DNA of 41,324 nt from Bacteroidales bacterium (GCA_016936215.1 JAFGPL010000099.1:68190-109513), one strand, 5' to 3'; shown: positions 6,878 to 16,464, counted from the stretch's first letter. Notes: generated from the sequence alone by a model not told the origin. Numbers and translations: made by a program.

Positions 6878-9622
6878 TTAATAAAACAACCAGTCAATTC
6901 CTTCAATATTTTCCTTGCCTCCAAGGCCGGCATCGCGCATGATGATATCCTGATCTGCTTTCATAAAGCCAAGGACAAGCACAAGCCCTTTATCAAATTT
7001 TAATACATTTTCTCCTGCATCAAACCTGTAGGTATAGATGTTAACAGGAAAAAGTCCCGGCACATCCAATGCATTGGCGATACGGATGTCGGCCTGCCCG
7101 CGATCGTTGGCATGTGCATTGGTCTCGAGCGAAGGAGGTTGCAGAAGCCTGTAGCTGTTACCGTTAAAAAAGCCGACAACCACCTTAACGGGCTCTTTGC
7201 ATGAAAAATGTATCTCCGTGCCCTGTTCAAGCTGTTTTTCGTATGAAAACCTGATACCTGATATTGATTTGAGTTCCCCGGCATATGCATTAATCTTAAA
7301 GTCTTTATCAGAGTATATCTGTTCTTTCTGATCTATTCGATACCTTTCCAGTCCTTCATCTTTAAGTATAACATCAGCCGGCTGCAATTCGGCTATTTCG
7401 CGGCTTACTGTACCATCAGCAGATTGTCTGAGTGCCTGAATATTTCTTTTGAAATTGAGCAATTCTTCTTCGTATCCGGGTAGTAGTTCGATCCATGTTT
7501 TGTTCCTGCCTCCAGCACCGCTGATGGGTATGCGTCTTTGTTGAGTTTGCATACTATTGGCATACAAATATTTATCTTTAGTTAACTCAACCAATTGTTC
7601 ATAGTGTTGAACGCTTTTCTCAAGCTGGGGTACGGCACTGTCAAGATCGGCAACATTATTGGAATATTTGTATTTCAAAACAAAAAGGGCAGCCCTGACT
7701 CTTTCGGCAAAATACCAGGCGAAGGCATGGTAACAATAAACATCATTCTTAAACCTTGTAAACTCCTCGTTATTGTTCATTATATGCCGTTCAGCAGCAT
7801 CAACAGCCTTTTTTGCCTCTTCAGCATGCTGAACAACTTCGAGAATAATCTGCATTGGAGTTTCACCTTTATGGGGTTTATTAATCCATTCTTTTTCAGC
7901 ATATTCAAGCAGAATTTCACCCTCAGGTCCGTTTGATGAATAAAAATTGCTGTATACCTGCCATTTATAAGGATTCACAAGCTGGCTCATAAACATCCCG
8001 AGTAACAGGGTTTGCCTGTTTCCATCGGAGATACCAAACCTGCGGAGCAGTTTAGGGGCGATCTCGCCTGTCTGTTCATATGCTTTAAGAATTTCGTTAC
8101 CGTATTCACCACACTTGTAAAAATCTGCAAGAATCCGTGACCAGTATTTGTTTTCTGATACGCTGTCTTGATGGCAATTCCAGGCGTATCGGGCCCATGC
8201 CTTGTACCATATCCGGTCACGGTCAACCTGTAGCAGTCTCGGATTGGTATTATCGGCAGCATATGGCCAGTCCCAGTATGATGCCTGCGGGTATAGGTGC
8301 AGTCCGTTGGCCCCCTGTATATCGTGCATAGCAATTACCGACTTTCTGATGAAATCGGGCGAACCATACCTGAAGGGTTCAAGGTTGGCCAAAATATGCA
8401 CATTTGAAATATGCACCGAACCGAGATTGCTCAGGTCCCTGTGTATTTTTTCCCATGATCCGCGAGGTTCATAGGTAGTAAGTGACTCACCGTTATATTT
8501 ATGCATTGTATAAAGGTTGGAGTAAAGAGGTAATGCAGCCTCCATTACCCTTTTGGCATCGGTATCGTGGCCTCTTAAAATAAGCGGTGGCTCCTCTGTT
8601 CTGCCAAGCGCAGCCAGACCGTCCTTTACACCGGGAATAATTGTTTCTGTAAACCATTGAATATCGTCTTCGATGGTATTCATTGCCTCTCCCAGGCAAA
8701 CCATTAAACCGACATTCGGGTATTTATGTATAAATGCTTTTACCGATTTTCTTGTATAATCAGCTATAACAGGCATTATCGGCCGGCTCCTGTCCTGTGT
8801 CTTAATTCCATAATGTTCGGCAAACGGTTTTGAAACAATAATGTTGTAAAACATCTGCACTATATAGATTCCCCTCTTATCAGCTTCGTTTGTCAGAAAA
8901 CTGAAAATCGCTTCATTTTTTTCAAAGGTTTCATTATCCACTTCAACTGCAAACGGGTATTCTTCCAGTCTGACCAGGGAAGCAAACGGATGGCCGTTCC
9001 ACAGGTAGAGTGCATTCATCCTGTTTTCAACCAGCATATCAAGGTACTTAATCCACAACTCTTTATCGTAGAACCAGGGAAAGTTTTCGGGAGTGTATGG
9101 ATATTCATATACGCTTCTACCGGGCAAATAGGTTGTTTTCTGAAGCCCGATACAGGCTCCTCTCATCACCATTTCTGGCTGATCGGTGAATGTTAAGTCA
9201 GGTAACAGATTATTACCTTTTTCTATTCTATCTGCCATCTCAAGACAGCCATACAAAGTACCTGAAGCGTCAGCACCGGCAATAATTAACGACTCATTCA
9301 CGGGTATCAGGTAAAAGCCTTCTTTGCCCGGCACAATACTCATTCCTATGGATAGCTTAGTCATAAGTGATTTAAATTCAGGATCTGTTACCACACCAAT
9401 AATTACATGTGTCTTTTTCCTGGTGAGCAATGGATTGTCCTGAAATTTTACCTCATATCCTTTATTCTTCACATTTTTAGTTAAAATTTCAGCACCGAAC
9501 TGAATTCTTGGATTTGATTTACCTACAATTGCCATATGTACTAATGATTTCTGACAGAACCCTGTTGGAAAAATCAAAATCAGCAGGCTAATTGTTATAG
9601 AAATTAATTTTATTATTCTCAT
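6878..9622 (-). CDS. Exported putative glycoside hydrolase with GH67/GH20-like N-terminal domain, family unassigned
   Basis: This 914-aa protein has a signal peptide (1-23). Residues of about 25-150 resemble the small alpha/beta domain that precedes the catalytic barrel in GH20, GH67 and related enzymes (GFYLIPVN, then AGADASGTLYGCLEMADRI). A large central region follows that looks like a TIM barrel with aromatic-rich conserved segments: MRGACIGLQK, YLWNGHPFASLV, LMVCLGEAM and HLYPQASYWDWP. Beyond about residue 450 it appears helical, and the C-terminus looks like a beta-rich domain. Acidic residues such as the Glu in CLGEAM are catalytic candidates only. It is the first gene after susD, separated by a hairpin. 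An alpha-glucuronidase- or alpha-galacturonidase-like role is possible, but I cannot name a family with confidence. Confidence 0.6.
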   Translation of the reverse strand: MRIIKLISITISLLILIFPTGFCQKSLVHMAIVGKSNPRIQFGAEILTKNVKNKGYEVKFQDNPLLTRKKTHVIIGVVTDPEFKSLMTKLSIGMSIVPGKEGFYLIPVNESLIIAGADASGTLYGCLEMADRIEKGNNLLPDLTFTDQPEMVMRGACIGLQKTTYLPGRSVYEYPYTPENFPWFYDKELWIKYLDMLVENRMNALYLWNGHPFASLVRLEEYPFAVEVDNETFEKNEAIFSFLTNEADKRGIYIVQMFYNIIVSKPFAEHYGIKTQDRSRPIMPVIADYTRKSVKAFIHKYPNVGLMVCLGEAMNTIEDDIQWFTETIIPGVKDGLAALGRTEEPPLILRGHDTDAKRVMEAALPLYSNLYTMHKYNGESLTTYEPRGSWEKIHRDLSNLGSVHISNVHILANLEPFRYGSPDFIRKSVIAMHDIQGANGLHLYPQASYWDWPYAADNTNPRLLQVDRDRIWYKAWARYAWNCHQDSVSENKYWSRILADFYKCGEYGNEILKAYEQTGEIAPKLLRRFGISDGNRQTLLLGMFMSQLVNPYKWQVYSNFYSSNGPEGEILLEYAEKEWINKPHKGETPMQIILEVVQHAEEAKKAVDAAERHIMNNNEEFTRFKNDVYCYHAFAWYFAERVRAALFVLKYKYSNNVADLDSAVPQLEKSVQHYEQLVELTKDKYLYANSMQTQQRRIPISGAGGRNKTWIELLPGYEEELLNFKRNIQALRQSADGTVSREIAELQPADVILKDEGLERYRIDQKEQIYSDKDFKINAYAGELKSISGIRFSYEKQLEQGTEIHFSCKEPVKVVVGFFNGNSYRLLQPPSLETNAHANDRGQADIRIANALDVPGLFPVNIYTYRFDAGENVLKFDKGLVLVLGFMKADQDIIMRDAGLGGKENIEGIDWLFY

Positions 9623-9699
9623 TAATAATATAATTTACAATATTATACGATATATTAAATAAAATAAAAATTTAATAACACAAAGCTAAATAAGTTAAA

Positions 9700-9729
9700 A
9701 AACCTGACAGGTCAAAACCTGCCAGGTTT
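9700..9729 (-). terminator. Intercistronic hairpin between susD and the downstream enzyme genes
   Basis: Arms AAACCTGACAGGT (9700-9712) and ACCTGCCAGGTTT (9717-9729) pair with one mismatch around a 4-base loop. On the minus-strand transcript the stem is followed at once by a run of T (GGTTTTTTAAC), which is the form of an intrinsic terminator. It sits 43 bases after the susD stop. It may cause partial termination or 3'-end protection, so that susC and susD are expressed more than the distal genes. That role is inferred. Confidence 0.75.
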
Positions 9730-9772
9730 AAAAGAAAAAACAATAAGAGAAACCAAAACTGTTTTAAATACC

Positions 9773-11542
9773 TTAATATCCGGGGTTTTGACCGAATTCT
9801 TCCCCGTTTAATAATGCATCAAGTTCATTTTGAGGTACTGGTCTGAGCAGTACATTTTCAAACACACCATTGTCTTTTCTTAACAAGGCTGCAGGGATTT
9901 TGATATCTTTATTAAATCTTTGAATCCTGTCCACGAGTGTCCTTGTCCGTTTCAGGTCAAACCAACGCATATGTTCACCAGCCAACTCCCTGGCTCTTTC
10001 ATCAAGAATAAAATCAAGGGTAATGTCTGCAGCAGTAACCTGCATATCGGCTTCTTTACCAGGTATAGCTGCTCGATTCCTGATAACATTGATGTCATCT
10101 GCAGCCTCATTTAGTTCCCCTAACTGAAATTCTGCTTCTGCTGCAATCAGATATACTTCAGCCAAACGCATAACAATAATATCAAGAAAGCCAGGTTGTA
10201 AATTGGCTGCACTTCTGTTAGAATCGCGATATTTCTTTAAAGAGGGATAAATATTAATAGCACTTTTTATTGTATCGTTCAAAAACAAACTATCCCTGTC
10301 AATGACAACATATACACGCTGCTTTTTGTCTGGTATCGGATGTTTACTTACATAAAGTGCCGTATCTCCAACTATCATACTATCTCCGACAACAGAAAGA
10401 TCTTTATGCCAGTTTTTTGCAGTTTCATCATTCCATTTAAAATCAGTATTGCAATACCATGTATCCTGGAATGAACCTGCATAACGAGAATCCATTGTCT
10501 CATCAAAAAGATCAAGCAGGTATTGTGTTGGCATAAAACGGGTATAACCATCATTTCCATTTTCAATGTCCTGCACCAATCCCGGTTTGCCATTATATTT
10601 AGCCATAAACCAAAGGTGCAATCTGTTTCCGTTTGGGTCAAAATTAAAGGACGAATTAAAAGAATTTGTTATCACATAAAGTGCTTCTATGGAGGTTTTG
10701 TTGTTGCTCTCAGGTCCAATGTTTTGCCATAGGTCAGAAAAATTCGGATAAAGAGAGACACTCCAGTTTGCTGCGCTATCAATAACAGAATGGGCTATTC
10801 TTTTAGCTTCAGTGAAGAATTCATCAGCTTCAGCTTCATTGTTTTTGTCAAATGAATAATATCCTCGCGTTAGTAAAGCTTTTGCAAGAAAGCCATAAGC
10901 TGCCTTACGACAAGGTCTTCCATAATCTTCCTGTGTAACCGGTAGCCATTGGGCAGCAAATTCAAGATCATCTATGATTACGTTATAAAAATCTTCAACC
11001 GGGCTTCTAACAGCATTCAAGGGAGGGTCATTTGTTTCAGTTGTCCTGAGACAAACTCCACCCCAGGTTTCGACTACATGAAAGTAGTAAAAGGCCCTTA
11101 AGAATTTTAATTCCCCTAATTTCTGGTTCTTGGCCAGTTCTGATGAATACCCGGCCCTGTCAATTCTATCTATTCCGGCATTACAATAGTTAATGGACGG
11201 CCAGAGGCTTCTCCAAAATGTTCTAACTGTACCGGCTGTAGAATTTAAGTCCATATAACGTATGAGTTGCCTGTAACTTGTTGCCTTCTCAGACCTGAAC
11301 CATATGTCTGTTCCTGGTTCAGTCATAAGAATGGCGTCTTCTTTACCGTACATATTTCTCTGGTTCACGTAGGCAGCATTAATAAGTGTTTGAAAACCTT
11401 CAGGGTTTCCCCAAATTGACTGTGATGTTTCACCACCCGATGGATTGTACTCTTCTAAATCGTTACAGGAAATGATCAATACAAGCATTAATAATCCTGC
11501 TGTCAATGAATTTAGAATAAAATATATGTTATTCATTTTCAT
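9773..11542 (-). CDS. susD: SusD/RagB-type outer-membrane glycan-binding lipoprotein
   Basis: This 589-aa protein has a type II signal peptide ending in LIISC, with lipidated Cys at residue 26. SusD-family features follow: an N-terminal region with tetratricopeptide-like helices and the C-terminal segments RLAEVYLIAAEAEFQLG and LDERARELAGEHMRWFDLKR, both typical of the family. It caps the SusC transporter and captures oligosaccharides at the cell surface. It begins about 17 bases after the susC stop. Pectin oligomers are the probable ligands, judging from neighbouring genes and not from the SusD sequence. The symbol denotes the family, not orthology to the starch protein. Confidence 0.95.
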   Translation of the reverse strand: MKMNNIYFILNSLTAGLLMLVLIISCNDLEEYNPSGGETSQSIWGNPEGFQTLINAAYVNQRNMYGKEDAILMTEPGTDIWFRSEKATSYRQLIRYMDLNSTAGTVRTFWRSLWPSINYCNAGIDRIDRAGYSSELAKNQKLGELKFLRAFYYFHVVETWGGVCLRTTETNDPPLNAVRSPVEDFYNVIIDDLEFAAQWLPVTQEDYGRPCRKAAYGFLAKALLTRGYYSFDKNNEAEADEFFTEAKRIAHSVIDSAANWSVSLYPNFSDLWQNIGPESNNKTSIEALYVITNSFNSSFNFDPNGNRLHLWFMAKYNGKPGLVQDIENGNDGYTRFMPTQYLLDLFDETMDSRYAGSFQDTWYCNTDFKWNDETAKNWHKDLSVVGDSMIVGDTALYVSKHPIPDKKQRVYVVIDRDSLFLNDTIKSAINIYPSLKKYRDSNRSAANLQPGFLDIIVMRLAEVYLIAAEAEFQLGELNEAADDINVIRNRAAIPGKEADMQVTAADITLDFILDERARELAGEHMRWFDLKRTRTLVDRIQRFNKDIKIPAALLRKDNGVFENVLLRPVPQNELDALLNGEEFGQNPGY

Positions 11543-11559
11543 AATTTTATATATTTCAA

Positions 11560-14500
11560 TTATAAGTCAAGGTTTACACCAAAAATAATTTGTCTGCTCA
11601 TAGGTGTCTTTTCAGAACCACTGTTTTCCGGATCATAATATTTAATCAAATGACTCTTTGCCACAGTAAACAAATTTGAAGCAGTACAATATACCCTCAT
11701 CTTTTCTATCTTTAATTTGGTAGAGATAGCCCTGGGCAGTGTATATCCAAGTGAGATATTTTTCAATTTAAAGAATGAACCATCGACATATGGAAGAGTC
11801 TGATAATAAGAATAATCAATTAACCTTTGATTACGTGGTTGTGGAAAATCATTGGTAGGATTTTCAGGTGTCCAGTAGTCAAGATAAGCCGGTCCATTTC
11901 CCGTACCAGCCGGATTGTACCTGCTTAGTAGTTCATTCTTGATCATTTGTCCCCATCTGGCAAACAGGTATACACTAAGATCAAAGTCTTTGTATGTGAA
12001 GGTATTCTGAAAACCACAAACCCATTTAGGGGATTTAGAGCCTATGTAAGTCCGGTCGTTGTTGGCATCTATTATGGAGTCATTGTTTAGGTCAGCAACT
12101 TTAATTTCTCCTGCCTGCACCGGGGTTTTCATAGCAGCCATTGCTTCAGTTTCATCAAGTTGCCAGATACCAAGTTTCTGATAATTATAATATGAACCTA
12201 TTGGTTTGCCAAGCAACAATGACCGGTCTTCGGGACTGCTGCCGCTTATAATATCTGTTCCATCTATCAGGCTTACAATTTTCTCGTTATTTCTTGAGAA
12301 GGTGACAGATGAGGTCCATTTAAAGCTTGCTGTGCGAACATTCAAGGTATTCAGAGATATTTCAATTCCTTTATTTTGACTTGAACCAATGTTTTGCCAG
12401 ATAAGAAAAGGTGATTCGATATCACCCCCGAGCGACATAGGCAATGAACGTGCCATTAGAATACCTGTGGTCTTTGTACTATATAAGTCAATTACAACAA
12501 CAGCCCTGTTGTCAAGCACAGCAAAGTCCAATCCCAGGTTATAGGATGCCGAACGTTCCCATTCAAGATTTTCATTTGCCTTATTCACTTTGAAAAAATA
12601 TGTCGGGACAACTTTTTCGCCAAAGGACTGAGGTTTAGTTCCGGGCTGTATGCCACTAATGGTACCATAAGGTTCAATGGAAGCAATTCCAGCTTCGCCA
12701 TAACTAAGCCTAAGTTTCAGATCAGTTAAAAATCCGATATTTCTGGCAAAATTTTCATCGCTTATACGCCATGCCATTGCTATTGAAGGAAACCATGACC
12801 ATTGATGTCCCGGAGACAAACGAGAGTTACCGTCAAGTCTTTCTGTTAAAGTGAGGAGATATTTGCCTTTATAGCTGTAATTCAGCCTTCCGGCATATGA
12901 CATCGTTTTTGTACCAGTATATTGCGATTCGATGGTACGGGTAGTAATATCTGAAGATTCGATATTATAAAACAGAAACGAATTATATAAACCTTTGTTT
13001 TCTTGCCCAGAACCTAAGGCATACAAATAGTCACTTATTCCTTCAGTATAACTTGTAATTCCTGTTACTGTAAAAGAATGACCAGACAATTCTTTTGTAT
13101 AGGTTATAATATTGTCCCAGTTAATGTTTCTTGAATTGGTTGCGTTGATCGAAGCTATACTGTAATTATCACTGTATTGGCTCATAGAAAGACTGTCATT
13201 AAAAATACCACGGCGACTGAAATTTATATTTGCTCCCAATACTGTCTTTAATGATAAGCCATTGAAGGGAGTTATTTCAAGGTAACCAGATGTAAAAATT
13301 TTACTGGAGATGTTATTGTTTATTGCTGCATTCTCCCTTGTATCAGTTAGTGGGTTTATCACCGAGTTATCACCAGCAATAGGATATAAGTTCAATGATC
13401 CGTCTTCATTATAAACTGTACCGAGAGGTGACATAGCATTGGCTTTGCTAAGTGCATCCACTTTTGAATCGTTATTAATATAGGTTACCTGCGCCTGCAA
13501 TCCTGCCTTTGCCCATTTGGCGAAATTACTTTCAGAGTTCAGGCGGGCAGTGTATCTTTTGTAGGCATCTTTTATCGGTCCCTGTTCATCATAATAACCA
13601 ACAGAAAAATAAGTGCTGCTTTTTTCGTTTCCACCACTAACAGACAGTTGATGACTTTGCAACTTGCCGTTGTCAAGAATATAATCTGTCCAATTGATCC
13701 ATTTTCCTTCTCGAAAAGCCTGCCATTCATCAGGATGAGGGAATAATGCCTGGTCATCATCCGGAGAATTCCAAAGAGTTCCACGATTAGCTTCCCTTCT
13801 AAGCTGAAGATAATCATCACCAAAACGTCCTTCAGGATAAGGCGTTAGGCCATTGACACCGTAATATCCGTTATAGGAAACTTTGGTCTTACCGGCTTTA
13901 GCTTTTTTTGTAGTGATTATGATAACACCATTAGCCCCCTGCCAACCATAGATAGCCGTGGTTGAGGCATCTTTAAGTACTTCAATGGATTCTATATCAT
14001 TGGTATTAAGGTCAGAAAAACTCCCACCCTGTATTCCATCAATTATAAATAAAGGCCTGTTCAGGTCATCAAAGGTTTCAGGCCTGTTGGGATCACCAAA
14101 TGACCTGTTGCCACGAACTTTAATGGTAACATCAGAGCCAGCCCTTCCGGTATTTCTTATAATATCCACACCGGTTACTCTTCCCTGTATTGCTTCCATA
14201 GCATTTAAAGTAGGAGTTTTAATAATGTCTTCTGCTTTCACAGAACTCACCGCACCTGTAAGGTCTCTTCTTTTAACTGTGCCATAACCTATCACAACCA
14301 CTTCGTCAAGCGACATGATGTCTTCAACCAGAACCATGTTGATTTCGGTCTGGTTGTCAACAGTCACCTCTTCGGTGAGCATACCTATAAAAGAAAATAC
14401 AAGTACGGCATCAGATGACAATCCGGTAAGGGCATAATCACCTTCCGTATCAGTAATAGTACCCTGCTCGGTGCCTTTAATGATAACATTCACGCCGGGT

Positions 14501-14607
14501 ATAGGTTCACCGGTACTGTTGGTGACCTTACCAGTCACCTTTACCTGTGCCCACAGGGAACAGGTAAATAATAAAATCAAAGCAAAGACAAATAAATTCT
14601 TTTTCAT
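11560..14607 (-). CDS. susC: SusC/RagA-type TonB-dependent outer-membrane transporter
   Basis: This 1015-aa protein has a signal peptide (1-20), a carboxypeptidase-regulatory-like beta-sandwich (about 22-95: VTGKVTNSTGEPIPGVNVII) and the SusC plug signature (SLDEVVVIGYGTVKRRDLTG). The plug domain (IEVLKDASTTAIYGWQGANG) and a long beta-barrel ending in a hydrophobic beta-strand (IIFGVNLDL) follow. It imports oligosaccharides across the outer membrane using TonB energy, paired with the SusD gene directly downstream. There is no N-terminal secretin/STN extension, so it is not an obvious anti-sigma-regulated transducer. It is the first gene of the minus-strand operon. The 336-base upstream region shared with the divergent group carries CG-centred palindromes that may be operators. 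Confidence 0.96.
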   Translation of the reverse strand: MKKNLFVFALILLFTCSLWAQVKVTGKVTNSTGEPIPGVNVIIKGTEQGTITDTEGDYALTGLSSDAVLVFSFIGMLTEEVTVDNQTEINMVLVEDIMSLDEVVVIGYGTVKRRDLTGAVSSVKAEDIIKTPTLNAMEAIQGRVTGVDIIRNTGRAGSDVTIKVRGNRSFGDPNRPETFDDLNRPLFIIDGIQGGSFSDLNTNDIESIEVLKDASTTAIYGWQGANGVIIITTKKAKAGKTKVSYNGYYGVNGLTPYPEGRFGDDYLQLRREANRGTLWNSPDDDQALFPHPDEWQAFREGKWINWTDYILDNGKLQSHQLSVSGGNEKSSTYFSVGYYDEQGPIKDAYKRYTARLNSESNFAKWAKAGLQAQVTYINNDSKVDALSKANAMSPLGTVYNEDGSLNLYPIAGDNSVINPLTDTRENAAINNNISSKIFTSGYLEITPFNGLSLKTVLGANINFSRRGIFNDSLSMSQYSDNYSIASINATNSRNINWDNIITYTKELSGHSFTVTGITSYTEGISDYLYALGSGQENKGLYNSFLFYNIESSDITTRTIESQYTGTKTMSYAGRLNYSYKGKYLLTLTERLDGNSRLSPGHQWSWFPSIAMAWRISDENFARNIGFLTDLKLRLSYGEAGIASIEPYGTISGIQPGTKPQSFGEKVVPTYFFKVNKANENLEWERSASYNLGLDFAVLDNRAVVVIDLYSTKTTGILMARSLPMSLGGDIESPFLIWQNIGSSQNKGIEISLNTLNVRTASFKWTSSVTFSRNNEKIVSLIDGTDIISGSSPEDRSLLLGKPIGSYYNYQKLGIWQLDETEAMAAMKTPVQAGEIKVADLNNDSIIDANNDRTYIGSKSPKWVCGFQNTFTYKDFDLSVYLFARWGQMIKNELLSRYNPAGTGNGPAYLDYWTPENPTNDFPQPRNQRLIDYSYYQTLPYVDGSFFKLKNISLGYTLPRAISTKLKIEKMRVYCTASNLFTVAKSHLIKYYDPENSGSEKTPMSRQIIFGVNLDL

Positions 14608-14693
14608 AGTTAATAATAATTGGTTCTGCTATTTAAGTTATTAGGTTCTTTAATTATCTGAATTGTAAAGTATTGTAATTAGTGATTAGAAAT

Positions 14694-14707
14694 TGTAATC
14701 GTTTACA
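14694..14707. promoter_or_regulatory. Candidate LacI-family-like operator, site 1
   Basis: TGTAATCGTTTACA is a near-perfect CG-centred palindrome, broken at one base pair. It matches the general TGTAAxCGxTTACA form bound by many LacI-family regulators. It lies about 87 bases upstream of the susC start. No LacI-family gene is in the window, so the regulator is unknown. Confidence 0.45.
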
Positions 14708-14761
14708 TGGCTTATATATCATATTTTAAGGTATTTATATTTGTTTAACACGATTAAATCT

Positions 14762-14775
14762 TGTAAACGTTTTTA
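14762..14775. promoter_or_regulatory. Candidate LacI-family-like operator, site 2
   Basis: TGTAAACGTTTTTA keeps the full left half-site TGTAAACG and the central CGTTT, and departs from a perfect palindrome in two right-half bases. Its centre is 68 bp from that of site 1, and it is upstream of the plus-strand -7 box at 14799. Paired sites in one divergent promoter region suggest looping or joint control (inference). Confidence 0.4.
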
Positions 14776-14798
14776 TTACAATATTAATTTTCTTATCA

Positions 14799-14806
14799 TA
14801 GATTTG
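14799..14806 (+). promoter_or_regulatory. Candidate Bacteroidota -7 promoter box for the plus-strand acetylesterase group
   Basis: TAGATTTG matches the Bacteroidota -7 consensus TAnnTTTG. No clear -33 TTTG partner is seen at the usual distance. It would give a leader of roughly 130 bases before the ATG at 14944. Confidence 0.35.
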
Positions 14807-14943
14807 CAAATAATTTCCTATAAAATAATTAAGAAATTATGGTTTTTTTTCAGCATCTAAGTTAATATTGAAGAAATTTTCCTGAGTTTTATACCAAAAT
14901 TTTATTGCAATAAATACTATCTTCATCTGTTAAACACATTATC

Positions 14944-16377
14944 ATGAAAAGTCTTAAACGAATTCTAACTGTTTTATTTATTTCATTTATAATTTTTTAC
15001 AATGTCAGATCTGAAGTAAAGCTTCCTTCTATTTTCGGAGAAAACATGGTGTTGCAGCAAAAATCAGATATATCGGTTTGGGGCTTAGCCAATCCGACAG
15101 CGACTGTTGAAATAAAGGTTTCATGGGGCAAGGCGATATATACTGGAAAAGCAGACAAAAACGGCAAGTGGAAAATTCAGATATCCACACCAGATGCAGG
15201 CGGACCTTACGAGATTTCCATAACTGATGGAGATGGTTCCACTGTACTTTCGAATGTATTAATTGGCGAGGTATGGCTTTGTTCCGGGCAATCGAACATG
15301 GAAATGCCAATGAAAGGATATAAGGGACAACCAATACTCGGTTCCAATGATGCAATATTAAAATCATCAAATAAAAATATCAGGTTTATAACTGTTCCCC
15401 GTGCAGCCGACACTGAACCAAAAGAGAATTTTGAAGGATACTGGCAGTCAGCAAATCCTCAGACTGTTTCAGAATTCAGCGCTACAGCATATTATTTTGC
15501 CAGGCTGCTAAATGAGGTTCTTGAAATTCCTATTGGATTAGTCAATGTAAGTTACGGTGGTTCATGTATAGAGGCATGGATGAGTAAAAGCACATCCCAG
15601 CAGTTCGAAGAAACAGAGATTCCGCAGAAGGGTGATTCCATCAAAGTACGTAACCGAACCCCCACTGCACTGTTTAACGGAATGCTTTCTCCGGTTATCG
15701 GCTTCACCATTAAAGGCTGTATCTGGTACCAGGGTGAAACCAATTACAAAAACCCAAATGAATATACCCAACTCTTTGCAAAAATGGTGGATGAGTGGCG
15801 CTCACTTTGGGGAATTGGAAATTTTCCTTTCTATTATGCACAAATAGCGCCCTTTGATTACAAGGCAATAAGTAAAGGTGAAGTTCTTGAGAAACATAAT
15901 TCAGCCTATCTGCGTGAAGCCCAGCTCGAGGCTTCAGGCCTGATACCAAATTCAGGAATGGCCGTACTGATGGATATCGGAGAGGAAAAATGCATACACC
16001 CTTCAAGAAAAGACATTACAGGCAACCGCCTGGCATACTGGGCGCTTAAAGAAACATACGGTACCGGTGGAATTGGCTGTGCAAGCCCCGTTTACAAAGG
16101 AATAGAAATTAAAGACACCACAATTGTAATTTCTTTTGACAATGTGCCCAATGGCATCACTACCTATGGAAAGGAATCTGTAAATTTTGAAATTGCAGGG
16201 GCAGACAAGGTATTTTACCCTGCAAAAGCAATTGCAGGCAGGACTACCATAACTGTTTATGCATCCAATGTTAGAAATCCTGTTGCGGTGCGCTATGCCT
16301 TTAAAGATTTTGCCATTGGTGATTTATACAGTACTGAAGGACTGCCGGTAAGTTCCTTCAGGTCTGATAACTGGTAA
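14944..16377 (+). CDS. SGNH/SASA-type carbohydrate acetylesterase, exported
   Basis: This 477-aa protein has a signal peptide (about 1-23). It belongs to the sialate 9-O-acetylesterase-like SGNH family. An N-terminal beta-domain (LPSIFGENMVLQQKSDISVW) leads into the catalytic core. Block I is GQSNMEMP with nucleophile Ser117. Further conserved segments are VSYGGSCIEAWM and KGCIWYQGETN, and the catalytic His352 is in CIHPS. Enzymes of this fold remove O-acetyl groups from varied glycans, including hemicellulose and pectin. Here deacetylation of rhamnogalacturonan or homogalacturonan is more plausible than sialic acid, since no sialic acid genes are present. It is the first gene of the plus-strand group, divergent from susC. 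Confidence 0.9.
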   Translation: MKSLKRILTVLFISFIIFYNVRSEVKLPSIFGENMVLQQKSDISVWGLANPTATVEIKVSWGKAIYTGKADKNGKWKIQISTPDAGGPYEISITDGDGSTVLSNVLIGEVWLCSGQSNMEMPMKGYKGQPILGSNDAILKSSNKNIRFITVPRAADTEPKENFEGYWQSANPQTVSEFSATAYYFARLLNEVLEIPIGLVNVSYGGSCIEAWMSKSTSQQFEETEIPQKGDSIKVRNRTPTALFNGMLSPVIGFTIKGCIWYQGETNYKNPNEYTQLFAKMVDEWRSLWGIGNFPFYYAQIAPFDYKAISKGEVLEKHNSAYLREAQLEASGLIPNSGMAVLMDIGEEKCIHPSRKDITGNRLAYWALKETYGTGGIGCASPVYKGIEIKDTTIVISFDNVPNGITTYGKESVNFEIAGADKVFYPAKAIAGRTTITVYASNVRNPVAVRYAFKDFAIGDLYSTEGLPVSSFRSDNW

Positions 16378-16464
16378 CAGGTACACAGAAATATGAATAT
16401 AAAACATTTTTCCAAGAATTGTTTTTTAATTTATTTTCTACTTTAACTGATAATTTCATTTAAT

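Larger units (their letters stand above)
14608..14943. other. Divergent intergenic regulatory region, no gene
   Basis: This 336-base AT-rich stretch lies between susC (minus) and the acetylesterase gene (plus). I find no open frame with a credible protein. It holds two 14-bp CG-centred palindrome-like sites (14694-14707 and 14762-14775), a third imperfect palindrome TTTAACACGATTAAA between them (14744-14758) and a plus-strand -7 box TAGATTTG. A weaker minus-strand -7-like box, TACTTTAC, is read from about 14665-14672. Both operons probably start here. Confidence 0.7.

Noticed and set aside
6868-6933. An upstream start for UroD-like protein 2 at 6933
   Set aside because: The added 22 codons overlap the end of the upstream gene. 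The ATG at 6867 sits 10 bases after that gene's stop and gives a normal family N-terminus.
14944-16377. Sialic acid metabolism suggested by the sialate O-acetylesterase-like protein
   Set aside because: No sialidase, lyase, kinase or sialic acid transporter is present, and this esterase fold serves many plant glycans.
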